Positions 18,583 through 27,131 of a stretch of 64,000 nt of DNA are shown piece by piece. The stretch covers positions 1,815,220 to 1,879,219 of the forward strand of contig CAWCXF010000008.1 of the NCBI GenBank assembly GCA_963799455.1, read 5' to 3'. Made by a program: the position numbers and the translations under genes. The notes under the pieces were generated by a model. The model saw nothing but the letters and a program-made list of their open reading frames with translations, was not told the origin of the DNA and made no database searches. Every line of letters starts with the position of its first letter. Within the stretch, counting starts at the first letter, position 1. The stretch is from CAWCXF01 sp963799455. GTDB taxonomy: Bacteria > Pseudomonadota > Alphaproteobacteria > Rhodobacterales > Rhodobacteraceae.

Positions 18583-18998
18583 ACTCGATCATCCTGCGCG
18601 TGGCGACGCGCTACCTCGTGGCGGTGCTGCTGCTCTTCAGCGTCTACATGCTGCTCAGGGGCCACAACGAGCCCGGCGGCGGCTTCATCGGCGGGCTGAT
18701 CGGCGCCACCGGCTTCGTCCTCTACGCGCTCGGCTGCAACACCGCGGAGGCGCGCGAGGCGCTGCGCCTCAAGCCGCAGACCATCGCCATGGGGGGGCTC
18801 GGGCTGGCGCTGCTCGCGGGGCTCTTCCCGGCGCTCCTCGGCGACGCCCTCTTCACCGGCCAGTGGCTCTTCCTGGGCGCAGACGAAGAGAGCAAGGGGT
18901 TGCCGGTCTCCACGGTGCTCGTCTTCGACGTGGGCGTCTACCTCGTCGTGCTGGGCGCGGTGCTGACGCTCGTCTTCGCCATGGAGGAGGAGATCTAG
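18579..18998 (+). CDS. mrpB: MrpB/MnhB, antiporter subunit B
   Basis: A 139-residue membrane subunit with four hydrophobic helices. Family signature HNEPGGGFIGGLIGATGFVLYA near residues 28-49 and PVSTVLVFDVGVYLVVLGAVLTLV at the C-terminus are clear. ATGA overlap with mrpA; the TAG stop directly abuts the GTG of mrpC with no spacer. Confidence 0.93.
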   Translation: MNSIILRVATRYLVAVLLLFSVYMLLRGHNEPGGGFIGGLIGATGFVLYALGCNTAEAREALRLKPQTIAMGGLGLALLAGLFPALLGDALFTGQWLFLGADEESKGLPVSTVLVFDVGVYLVVLGAVLTLVFAMEEEI

Positions 18999-19598
18999 GT
19001 GGAGACGCTGCTGGCCCTCTCCATCGGCGTCCTCGTCGCCGCGAGCGTCTACCTCATGCTCGCGCGCAACCTGCTGCGCTTCCTCTTCGGGCTGATCGTG
19101 CTGTCGAACGCGGCCAACCTCACGATCTTCGTCTCGGGGCGGCTCACGCCGCGCGTCCCGCCGCTCATCGCCGAAGGCGCCCTCGTGGCCGCCCCCGGCG
19201 TCGCCAACGCGCTGCCGCAGGCGCTGGTGCTGACCGCCATCGTCATCGGCTTCGGGCTCTTCGCCTTCGCGCTGGTGCTCGTCTTCCGCGCCTACCAGGC
19301 GATGGGCACGCTCGACGGCGACCGCATGCGCCTCGCCGAGCCGGAGCCGGAGCCGGAGCCGGAGCCGCGGCCTGAGCCGGGGCCGGGGCCCGCGCGGCGG
19401 CCGCCCGAGCGCGCGCCGGCCCGCGCCTCGGCGGCGGGCGAAGGCCGGGCCGTCGGCGATGCGCGTCCGCCGCATTCGGCGGTCCCAGGGCGGCCCTCGG
19501 TCCAGGCCGAGCCGGCGTCCCGGCCGCAGCCGGCGTCCCGGCCGCAGCCGGCGTCCCGGTCGCAGCCGGCGTCCCGGTCGCAGGCGCCGGCGCGGTGA
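18999..19598 (+). CDS. mrpC: MrpC/MnhC, antiporter subunit C with a long repetitive tail
   Basis: A NuoK-like subunit; residues 1-105 form the normal three-helix protein (SVYLMLARNLLRFLFGLIVLSNAANL, PLPQALVLTAIVIGFG-type NALPQALVLTAIVIGFG). The family is usually about 110-125 residues; this one has about 85 extra C-terminal residues made of EP repeats and an 18-bp repeat encoding PASRPQ/PASRSQ. The tail is hydrophilic and Arg/Pro-rich and would project from the membrane. Start is GTG at 18999, directly after mrpB's stop. Its stop overlaps the mrpD GTG. Confidence 0.9.
   Translation: METLLALSIGVLVAASVYLMLARNLLRFLFGLIVLSNAANLTIFVSGRLTPRVPPLIAEGALVAAPGVANALPQALVLTAIVIGFGLFAFALVLVFRAYQAMGTLDGDRMRLAEPEPEPEPEPRPEPGPGPARRPPERAPARASAAGEGRAVGDARPPHSAVPGRPSVQAEPASRPQPASRPQPASRSQPASRSQAPAR
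19508..19584. repeat. 18-bp tandem repeat in the mrpC 3' end
   Basis: About four copies of an 18-bp unit (core CCGGCGTCCCGGCCGCAG) encode PASRPQ/PASRSQ. A shorter array of GAGCCG hexamers (EP repeats) precedes it at about 19338-19370. Confidence 0.9.
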
Positions 19599-21106
19599 GC
19601 TGGCTCCTCGCGCTCCCCATCGCGGTCCCGTTCGCCGCCGCCGTGCTCGCCTCGCTGGCGCCCACGGGCCGCATGGCGCGCCTGATCTCGGTCGGCGGCG
19701 CCACGCTCCTGCTCGCGGCTTCCATCGCGCTGATGGTCGCGGTGCTGGGCGAGGGCGTGGTCGCGGCGCAGATGGGCGGCTGGCCCGCCCCCTTCGGCAT
19801 CACGCTGGTGGCCGACCTCCTGAGCGCGGCGATGGTGGTCATCACGGCGATCACCGCGCTCGCGGTGGCGATCTACGCCATCGCCGAGATCCCGGCCGAG
19901 TCCGAGCGGCTGGGCTACCACGCGCTCTACCAGGTGCTGATCGCGGGGGTCTGCGGCGCGTTCCTGACGGGCGACCTCTTCAACCTCTACGTCTGGTTCG
20001 AGGTGATGCTGATCGCCTCCTTCGGGCTCCTCGTCCTGGGCGGCAGCCCTGAGCAGATCGACGGCGGGATCAAGTACGTCACGCTCAACCTCGTCTCGAC
20101 GGTGCTCTTCCTCTCTGGCACCGGCCTCCTTTACGGCATGACCGGCACGCTCAACCTCGCGGACCTCTCGCTCGCCGTCGAGGGCGTCGAGAACCAGGGG
20201 CTGCTCACCGTCGTGGCGATGATGTTCATGGTGGCCTTCGGGGTGAAGGCGGCCGTCTTCCCGCTCTTCTTCTGGCTGCCGGCGAGCTACCACACGCCCT
20301 CGGTCTCGGTCTCGGCGGTCTTCGCGGGGCTGCTGACCAAGGTGGGCGTCTACGCGCTCATCCGCATGTTCACGCTCGTCTTCGACCACGACGTGGAGTG
20401 GACGCACACGATCCTGCTGTGGGTCGCGGGGGCCACCATGCTCACCGGCGTGCTGGGGGCGGCGGCGCAGGACGACTTCCGCCGGATCCTGTCGTTCCAC
20501 ATCGTCAGCCAGATCGGCTACATGATCCTCGGCCTCGCGCTCTACACGCCGCTCGCGCTCGCGGGGTCGGTGTTCTACCTCGTGCACCACATCATCGTGA
20601 AGGCCAACCTCTTCCTGATCGCGGGCGTGGCGCGGCGCGTCGCCGGCAGCACCGAGCTCGGGCGCATCGGCGGGCTCTACGCGAGCGCCCCCTGGCTCGG
20701 CGTGCTGTTCCTGGTCCCGGCCTTCAGCCTGGCGGGCTTCCCGCCGCTCTCGGGATTCTGGGCCAAGTACGTCGTCATCCTCGCCGCCGTCGAGGACGGC
20801 GGCACCTGGATCGTCGCGGCGGCGCTCGTCACGGGGCTCCTGACGATCTACTCGATGACCAAGATCTGGGGCCAGGCGTTCTGGACCCCGCACCCCGACG
20901 GCGTCGAGCCGCGCCTCGGGACCATCCCCGGCGCCGAGCGCGCGGCCTACCTCGCCCCGATCGCCGGGCTCGCGACGCTCACCCTGGTCATCGGCCTCTT
21001 GCCGCAGCCCTTCGTGGCCTTCGCCGAAGCCGCCGCGGGCCAGCTCATGGATCCGTCCCCTTACGTCGAGGCCGTCCTCGGCCCCTTGGAGGTCGCCGCG
21101 CGATGA
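19595..21106 (+). CDS. mrpD: MrpD/MnhD, antiporter subunit D
   Basis: A 503-residue NuoM/NuoN-like proton-translocating subunit. Recognisable segments: FNLYVWFEVMLIASFGLLVLGG, AFGVKAAVFPLFFWLPASYHTPSVSVSAVFAGLLTKVGVYALIR and RRILSFHIVSQIGYMILG. The conserved Glu in WFEVML and Lys in FGVKAA correspond to channel residues in complex I homologues. GTG start overlaps the mrpC stop (GTGA). Confidence 0.94.
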   Translation: MSWLLALPIAVPFAAAVLASLAPTGRMARLISVGGATLLLAASIALMVAVLGEGVVAAQMGGWPAPFGITLVADLLSAAMVVITAITALAVAIYAIAEIPAESERLGYHALYQVLIAGVCGAFLTGDLFNLYVWFEVMLIASFGLLVLGGSPEQIDGGIKYVTLNLVSTVLFLSGTGLLYGMTGTLNLADLSLAVEGVENQGLLTVVAMMFMVAFGVKAAVFPLFFWLPASYHTPSVSVSAVFAGLLTKVGVYALIRMFTLVFDHDVEWTHTILLWVAGATMLTGVLGAAAQDDFRRILSFHIVSQIGYMILGLALYTPLALAGSVFYLVHHIIVKANLFLIAGVARRVAGSTELGRIGGLYASAPWLGVLFLVPAFSLAGFPPLSGFWAKYVVILAAVEDGGTWIVAAALVTGLLTIYSMTKIWGQAFWTPHPDGVEPRLGTIPGAERAAYLAPIAGLATLTLVIGLLPQPFVAFAEAAAGQLMDPSPYVEAVLGPLEVAAR

Positions 21107-21582
21107 GCCTTTTCCCGGTCAACCTGCTGCTCGCGGTCGTGTGGGCGACGCTCACGGGCACCTTCACGCTGCCCTCGCTCCTCGTCGGCTTCGCGCTGGG
21201 CTACGCCGCGCTGTGGGTGCTGCGCCCGCTGATGGGGGCGCCCGAGGGCTATTTCGGCCGCGTGGTGGCCTGGCTGCGGCTGATCGTGATGTTCCACTAC
21301 GAGCTGGTGGTCTCCTCGGCGCAGGTCGCGTGGGACGTGCTGACGCCGCGCCACCGCTCGCGCCCGGCGATCGTGGACGTGCCGCTCGCCGTGCGCTCGG
21401 ACGCGGGGATCTTGCTGGTGACCAACCTGATCTCGCTGACGCCCGGCACGCTGGCGCTCGACCTCTCGCCCGACCGCCGCACGCTCAGGGTGCACGCGAT
21501 GTTCGGCGACGACCCGGGCGCCGTGCGCCGCCAGATCGAGCGGGGCATGGAGCGCTGGGTGCGCGACGCGCTGGGGGAATGA
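21103..21582 (+). CDS. mrpE: MrpE/MnhE, antiporter subunit E
   Basis: A 159-residue membrane-anchored subunit. Signature residues include LLLAVVWATLTG, ELVVSSAQVAWDVLTPRHRSRPAIVDVPL and LLVTNLISLTPGTLALDLSPD, all typical of MrpE. ATGA overlaps both neighbours. Confidence 0.93.
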   Translation: MSLFPVNLLLAVVWATLTGTFTLPSLLVGFALGYAALWVLRPLMGAPEGYFGRVVAWLRLIVMFHYELVVSSAQVAWDVLTPRHRSRPAIVDVPLAVRSDAGILLVTNLISLTPGTLALDLSPDRRTLRVHAMFGDDPGAVRRQIERGMERWVRDALGE

Positions 21583-21911
21583 GCATGCTCGCCACGCCCG
21601 AGGGGTTCCTCCTCTTCGCCGTCGATGCGGGCTTCGTGATGGTGATCGCGGCCGTGGTGCTCGCGTTCTTCCGGCTGGTGCGCGGGCCGACGCTCGCCGA
21701 CCGCGTCGTGGCGCTCGACATGATGACGGTGCTGATCGTCGCCTTCTGCGGGCTCTTCGCCATCTCCTCGCGCGAGCCGGCCTTCATCGACGTGGCCGTC
21801 GTCCTGGCGCTGGTGGGGTTCCTGGCCACCGTGGCGCTGGCGCGCTACGCCGAGCGGCGGACGATGCGCGAGCGCACCGCCGAGGCCGAGGCCCGGGAGG
21901 CGCGGCGATGA
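21579..21911 (+). CDS. mrpF: MrpF/MnhF, antiporter subunit F
   Basis: A 110-residue, three-helix subunit. RLVRGPTLADRVVALDMMTVLIVAF and EPAFIDVAVVLALVGFLATVALARYAERR are the family-defining segments. ATGA overlap with mrpE and with mrpG. Confidence 0.93.
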   Translation: MSMLATPEGFLLFAVDAGFVMVIAAVVLAFFRLVRGPTLADRVVALDMMTVLIVAFCGLFAISSREPAFIDVAVVLALVGFLATVALARYAERRTMRERTAEAEAREARR

Positions 21912-22294
21912 CGGAGGTCGCGGCCGGCGTCCTCGCGCTCATCGCCGGGCTCTTCGCGCTCGTCGCGGCGCTGGGGATCCTGAGGATGCCCGACGTGATC
22001 CTCAGGATGCACGCCTCGACCAAGGCGGGCACGCTGGCCTGCGGGCTGACGATGCTGGCCGCGGCCATGGTGTTCGGCGACCTCGCGGTGGCGGTGCGCG
22101 CCGCGGGCGTGGTGGTGTTCCTGCTGCTGACGGCGCCGGTCGCGGCGCACATGATCGGCCGCGCGGCGCTCAGGACGGGCGTGCCGACGCGGCTGTGGGA
22201 TCCCGCGCGGGGCGAGGCGATCCTGTGCCGCGGCGCCGATCTCGACCGGCCGGTCGAGACGCCGGTCGAGACGCCGGCCGCGCGCCCCGACTGA
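21908..22294 (+). CDS. mrpG: MrpG/MnhG, antiporter subunit G
   Basis: A 128-residue last subunit of the antiporter. LGILRMPDVILRMHASTKAGTLACGL is the diagnostic PDxxxRxHAxTKAxTLG motif. The C-terminus ends with a 12-bp repeat (VETP copies, about 22250-22280). Closing gene of the operon; a 239-bp gap follows. Confidence 0.93.
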   Translation: MTEVAAGVLALIAGLFALVAALGILRMPDVILRMHASTKAGTLACGLTMLAAAMVFGDLAVAVRAAGVVVFLLLTAPVAAHMIGRAALRTGVPTRLWDPARGEAILCRGADLDRPVETPVETPAARPD

Positions 22295-22533
22295 GCGCCG
22301 CGCGGCGCTGGCCCGCGCCGCGCGGCCGGGGCGCGGGCCGTCGGGCGTCCGGGCCCGCGCGGGTCGCGCGGCGCGCCCGAGCGCCGCCCTCGTCGGGCCG
22401 GCGAGGGGCGCCGCGAGGTCACGCTTTCTCGATGAGACCTTTTCGCAGGCCGCGCGTTCGGATGTCGCGCTTTCGGGTCGGGCCGCGACGATGCCCCGCG
22501 CCCCGGGCGTTCGACATGCGAGGAGGATCGGCG

Positions 22534-24320
22534 ATGGGCGAGACGGTCAGCGACTTCTTCTGGGATCGGTTGAGCGCCTGGGGCGTCAAGACCATCTTCG
22601 GCTACCCCGGCGACGGCATCAACGGCCTCCTCGGCGCACTCGACCGCGCCGGCGACCGCTTCGAGTTCGTCCAGGTGCGCCACGAGGAGATGGCCGCCTT
22701 CATGGCCTCGGCCTACGCCAAGTTCACCGGGGAGCTGGGCGTGTGCCTGGCCACCTCCGGCCCCGGCGCCTCACATCTGATCACCGGGCTCTACGACGCC
22801 CGGCTCGACCACCAGCCGGTGCTGGCGATCGCGGGCCAGCAGGCGCGCGCGGCCTTGGGCGGCCACTACCAGCAGGAGATCGACCTCACCTCGATGTTCA
22901 AGGACGTGGCCGGCGCCTTCGTCGAGCAGGCGAGCGTGCCCGCGCAGACGCCCCACCTCGTGGACCGCGCGATCCGCGTAGCACTTGGCGAGCGCCGCGT
23001 CACGGCGCTGGTGTTCCCCAACGACCTCCAGGAGGCCGCCTACGAGCCCCCGGCGCGCAAGCACGGCACGGTGCATTCGGGGGTGGGCTACACCGCGCCC
23101 AAGGTCGTGCCCTACGAGGACGACCTCAGGCGGGCCGCGGAGGTGCTCAACGCCGGGAGCAAGGTGGCGATCCTCGTCGGCGCGGGCGCGATGAACGCAG
23201 ATCCGAGGTGATCGAGACGGCCGAGCGCCTCGGCGCGGGCGTGGCCAAGGCGCTCCTGGGCAAGGCGGTGCTCGCGGACGACATCCCCTGGGTCACGGGC
23301 TCGATCGGGCTCCTCGGGACCAAGCCCTCCTGGGATCTGATGATGGGCTGCGACACGCTCCTGATGATCGGATCGGGGTTCCCCTACTCGGAGTTCCTGC
23401 CCAAGGAGGGCGACGCGCGCGGCGTGCAGATCGACATCGCGCCCGACATGCTCTCGATCCGCTACCCGATGGAGGTCAACCTCGTGGGCGACGCGGCCGA
23501 GACGCTGCAGGCGCTCCTGCCGATGCTCACGCGGAAGGCCGACCGCTCCTGGCGCGAGGAGGTCGAGCGGGGCGTGGCGGAGTGGTGGGAGACGCTGGAG
23601 GGCCGCGCGATGGCCGAGGCCGACCCCGTCAATCCGCAGCGCGTCGTCTGGGAGCTGTCGCCGCGCCTGCCCGAGCGCGTCATCGTCACCTCGGACTCGG
23701 GCTCCTGCGCCAACTGGTACGCGCGCGACCTGAAGTTCCGGCCCGGCATGATGGGCTCGCTCTCGGGCGGGCTCGCCTCGATGGGCGCGGCGGTGCCCTA
23801 CGCCATCGCCGCCAAGTTCGCCCATCCGGATCGGCCGGTGGTCGCGCTCGTCGGGGACGGGGCCATGCAGATGAACAACATGGCCGAGCTGATCACGGTG
23901 TCGAAGTACTGGCGCCGCTGGTCGAACCCGCATTTCGTCGTCTGCGTCTTCAACAACGAGGATCTCAACCAGGTCACCTGGGAGCAGCGCGTCCAGGAGG
24001 GCAACCCGAAGTTCGAGGCGACCCAGAACATCCCCGACGTGCCCTATCACGAGTTCGCCCGCTCGATCGGGCTGCACGGCCTCTACGTGGACGATCCCGA
24101 GCGGCTCGGCGCGGCCTGGGACGAGGCGCTGGCCTCGCGGGTGCCCACCGTCCTCAACGTCAAGACCGACCCCGGCGTGGCGCCGCTGCCGCCCCACATC
24201 ACGCTCGAGCAGGCCAAGAGCTTCGCCTCGACGCTGCTCAAGGGCGACCCGAACGAGCGCCACATCGTCCTCGACACGGTGCGCCAGGTGCTGGGCGGCG
24301 TCACGGGCGGCAGGGAGTGA
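22534..24320 (+). CDS. ThDP-dependent enzyme (pyruvate oxidase/acetolactate synthase-like), one frameshift
   Basis: About 595 residues after repair. The N-terminal PYR domain has GYPGDGINGLLGALD and the catalytic Glu in RHEEMAAFMASAYAKFTG. The C-terminal PP domain has the ThDP motif VALVGDGAMQMNNMAELITV and an N-N-E-D-L-N segment. Resemblance is to YdaP/PoxB-like 'thiamine pyrophosphate-requiring' proteins; product specificity (acetate, acetyl phosphate or acetolactate) is not determined. The frame breaks near 23198 (ATG AAC GC-/AGATCC); one extra base rejoins GAMNA with SEVIETAERLG. A strong Shine-Dalgarno (GAGGAGGAT) precedes the ATG at 22534. The enolase-family gene starts 4 bp after its stop. 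Confidence 0.85.
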
Positions 24321-24324
24321 GCCC

Positions 24325-25422
24325 GTGCCCGGCTCGCGCGAGGCCCCGATCAAGGCGGTGAGGGCGCGGGCCTTCACCATCCCCACCGACCGCCCCGAGG
24401 CCGACGGCACCTACGCCTGGGACGCGACCACCCTGGTGGTGGCCGAGGTGGAGGCCGCGGGGGGCACGGGGCTCGGCTACACCTACGCCGACAAGAGCGA
24501 CGCCGCGCTGATCGAGGGGGCGCTCGGCCCCGCCATCGAGGGGATGGACGCCTTCGACGTGGCGGCCTGCTTCCGGGCGATGCGGATCCGGGTCCGCAAC
24601 CTCGGCCGCTCGGGGCTCGCCGGGACGGCGGTCGCGGCGGTCGACGCCGCGCTGTGGGATCTCAAGGCCAAGCTCGTGGGCCTGCCGCTCGTCCGCCTGC
24701 TGGGCGCGATGCGCGCCGAGGTGCCGATCTACGGCAGCGGCGGGTTCACCACCTACACCGAGGCCGAGCTGCGCGGGCAGCTTGCGGGATGGGTCGAGGA
24801 GGACGGCTGTGCCTGGGTCAAGATGAAGATCGGCGCCGATCCGGCGCGCGACCCCGGCCGCGTCGCCGCGGCGCGGGACGCGATCGGCGACACGCCGCTC
24901 TTCGTCGACGCCAACGGCGCGCTCTCGCGCAAGCAGGCGCTGGCGATGGGCGAGGGGCTGGCGGCGCAGGGCGTCGCCTGGTTCGAGGAGCCGGTGTCGA
25001 GCGACGACCGCCGGGGCCTGCGCCTGCTGCGCGACCGAATGCCGCCCGCGATCGACGTGGCGGCCGGGGAGTACATCTACACCCTCGACGACGCCCGCCA
25101 CCTGCTCGAGGACGAGGCCGTGGACGTTCTGCAAGCCGACGTCTCGCGCTGCGGCGTCACCGGGTTCCTCGGCGTCGCCGCGCTGTGCGAGGCGCACCAC
25201 ATCGACCTCTCGGGCCACTGCGCGCCCGCGCTGCACCTGCACGCGGCCTGCGCGGCGCCGCGGCTGCGCCATCTCGAATGGTTCCACGACCATGTGAGGA
25301 TCGAACGGATGCTCTTCGACGGCGCCCCCGAGGCGCGCGGCGGCGCCATCGCGCCCGACCTCTCGCGCCCCGGCCTGGGGCTGGAGCTCAAGCGCGAGGA
25401 CGCCGAGCGTCATGCGGCCTGA
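24325..25422 (+). CDS. Enolase-superfamily enzyme (mandelate racemase/muconate lactonizing type)
   Basis: A 365-residue member of the MR/MLE family; these enzymes abstract an alpha proton of a carboxylate, many being sugar-acid dehydratases. Metal and catalytic residues visible: Lys pair in WVKMKIG, metal ligands in FVDANG, WFEEPV and AAGEYIY, and the His in DLSGHCAPALH. Start is GTG at 24325. Substrate cannot be assigned; genomic company (gluconate-type oxidation genes) favours an aldonate. Its 3' end overlaps the next gene by 11 bp. Confidence 0.86.
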   Translation: MPGSREAPIKAVRARAFTIPTDRPEADGTYAWDATTLVVAEVEAAGGTGLGYTYADKSDAALIEGALGPAIEGMDAFDVAACFRAMRIRVRNLGRSGLAGTAVAAVDAALWDLKAKLVGLPLVRLLGAMRAEVPIYGSGGFTTYTEAELRGQLAGWVEEDGCAWVKMKIGADPARDPGRVAAARDAIGDTPLFVDANGALSRKQALAMGEGLAAQGVAWFEEPVSSDDRRGLRLLRDRMPPAIDVAAGEYIYTLDDARHLLEDEAVDVLQADVSRCGVTGFLGVAALCEAHHIDLSGHCAPALHLHAACAAPRLRHLEWFHDHVRIERMLFDGAPEARGGAIAPDLSRPGLGLELKREDAERHAA

Positions 25423-26416
25423 CCGCCCCGTCCCCGCCACGAGGCCCCTGAGCCCCCTGCCGGGCCTCGCCACGCTGCTCGCGCTGGGCGCCGGGGGCGC
25501 GCTCGCCGCCTGGGCGCTGACGCCCCGGCGCGAGCCCGGCCGCCGTCCCCCGCCGACCGGGCGCCCCGCCCTCGCCCGCCGCTTCTCGACGCGCCCCGAG
25601 GGGCCCGCCACCCACCGCGCGGCGCGCCGGCTCAACCGCGCCTCGACCCTGCTCGGGATGTCGGTTCTGGCCGACAGCGGGGTCGAGCACTATCGCGGCA
25701 GCTTCCACAACCCGGGCATGGTCGCGCCGCTCGTCTCGTCCGCCCTGGTCCTCGCCGCGAGCGCCCACGGCATCCGCGAGCGCGACCCCCGCTGGTCGGC
25801 CGCGCGCCACGCCGTCCAGATCCAGGCCGCGGCGACCGGCGTCGCGGGCCTGGGCTTTCACGCCTACAACGTCGGCAAGCACGAGGGCGGCTACGGCTGG
25901 CTCAACCTGTTCTACGCGGCGCCCATCGGCGCGCCCTTCGCGCTCACGCTGGCGGGCGCGGCGGGCGCGATGGCCGAGCGCGTGCGCGGCGCCGATCCGC
26001 ACGACGCGCGGGTGCTGGGCCTGCCCGCGGGCCCGCTCCTGGCCGCCGGCACCGCCATGGGCCTCCTCGGGACGGTGGGCGAGGCGGGGCTGCTGCACTT
26101 CCGCGGCGCCTTCCACAACCCGGCGATGCTGCTGCCCGTGACCGTCCCGCCCCTCGCGGCGGCCATGCTGGCCGGCGCCGCGATCAGGGGCCGGGGCGCG
26201 ATGCCCGCGGCGCGCGCGGCGCTGTGGGCCACGGCGGCGATGGGCATGGCGGGGGTCGCGTTCCACGCCTACGGCGTGTCGCGCAACATGGGCGGCTGGC
26301 GCAACTGGAGCCAGAACCTCCTCGTGGGCCCGCCGATCCCCGCGCCCCCGAGCTTCGCCGGGCTCGCCCTCGCGGGCCTCGCCGCGCTCGACCTGATGGA
26401 GGCCCGCGATGACTGA
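25412..26416 (+). CDS. Unknown integral membrane protein with internal duplication
   Basis: Not recognised as a named family. 334 residues with about eight hydrophobic segments. Residues ~78-182 and ~212-322 are clear copies of each other: H-Y-R-G-S-F-H-N-P-G-M (93-103) matches H-F-R-G-A-F-H-N-P-A-M (229-239), and G-L-G-F-H-A-Y-N-V (146-154) matches G-V-A-F-H-A-Y-G-V (281-289). Each copy therefore carries three aligned His and a conserved Arg-Gly and Asn-Pro, at or near helix ends. It overlaps the G2DH subunit 3 gene by 8 bp and the enolase gene by 11 bp. A membrane partner or electron-transfer anchor for the adjacent dehydrogenase is inference. Confidence 0.75.
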   Translation: MRPDRPVPATRPLSPLPGLATLLALGAGGALAAWALTPRREPGRRPPPTGRPALARRFSTRPEGPATHRAARRLNRASTLLGMSVLADSGVEHYRGSFHNPGMVAPLVSSALVLAASAHGIRERDPRWSAARHAVQIQAAATGVAGLGFHAYNVGKHEGGYGWLNLFYAAPIGAPFALTLAGAAGAMAERVRGADPHDARVLGLPAGPLLAAGTAMGLLGTVGEAGLLHFRGAFHNPAMLLPVTVPPLAAAMLAGAAIRGRGAMPAARAALWATAAMGMAGVAFHAYGVSRNMGGWRNWSQNLLVGPPIPAPPSFAGLALAGLAALDLMEARDD

Positions 26417-27131
26417 CGCCCGCCCCGATCCGAGGCCCTCCCCGAGGCCCGATCACAGGCCCGATCACAGGCCCGATCCCAGGGCCGACCTCTATCCCGG
26501 CTACGACGCGCTCTCGAAGCGCGGCACGCCCTCCTGGAACGCCAAGACCCGCGAGGTCGTGGGCGAGCGCCTCTCGATCGACCCGGACGCCCACGGCGCC
26601 TTCGACGAGGCCGAATGGGCGACGCTCAAGGCGCTCTGCGAGCGGCTTCTGCCCCAGGCGCCCGACCGGCCGGGGCGCGTGCCGGTGGCCGCGATGGTGA
26701 ACGAGAAGGTCTCGAAGGCCTCGGGCGACGGCTACCGCGACGCCGCGCTGCCGCGGATCGCGCAGGCCTGGCGGCGCGCGCTGGCCGCGCTCGACGCCGA
26801 GGCGCAGGGCGCCCATGGCCGGGCGTTCCACGCGATCGGCACGGCCCGGCAGGACGCGCTGATCGAGGCGATGCGCAAGGGCGAGCTGAGGCATCCTGCC
26901 TGGGGCGGCATGCCGCCCGCCACCTTCTTCGAGAGCCGCGTCGTCGCCGACGCGATCAAGGGCTACTACGCCCATCCCACTGCGTGGAACGAGATCGGCT
27001 TCGGCGGCCCCGCCTCGCCCCGCGGCTACGTCCGCCTCGGGGCCGACCGCCGCGATCCCTGGGAGGCGGCCGAGGCCGCGCCGGGCGAGGAGGCCGCGGC
27101 GCGCGCCGCCAATGCGAGGGTCGGCCGATGA
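26409..27131 (+). CDS. Gluconate 2-dehydrogenase subunit 3 family protein
   Basis: A 240-residue member of the Gluconate_2-dh3 family, the small partner of membrane-linked FAD/GMC dehydrogenases. Family features: LYPGYDALSKRGTPSWNAKTREVV, FDEAEWATLKALCERLLPQ and AIKGYYAHPTAWNEIGFGGPASPRGYVRLG at the C-terminus. No Tat signal is visible, unlike many homologues; instead the N-terminus has a 12-bp repeat encoding RPDH/RPDP. Start ATG overlaps the membrane-protein stop and its stop overlaps the GMC ATG (ATGA), so the three are translationally coupled. Confidence 0.88.
   Translation: MTDARPDPRPSPRPDHRPDHRPDPRADLYPGYDALSKRGTPSWNAKTREVVGERLSIDPDAHGAFDEAEWATLKALCERLLPQAPDRPGRVPVAAMVNEKVSKASGDGYRDAALPRIAQAWRRALAALDAEAQGAHGRAFHAIGTARQDALIEAMRKGELRHPAWGGMPPATFFESRVVADAIKGYYAHPTAWNEIGFGGPASPRGYVRLGADRRDPWEAAEAAPGEEAAARAANARVGR
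26436..26483. repeat. 12-bp repeat at the 5' end of the G2DH3 gene
   Basis: Three to four copies of GGCCCGATCACA and close variants encode RPDH/RPDP in codons 10-25. Confidence 0.8.
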
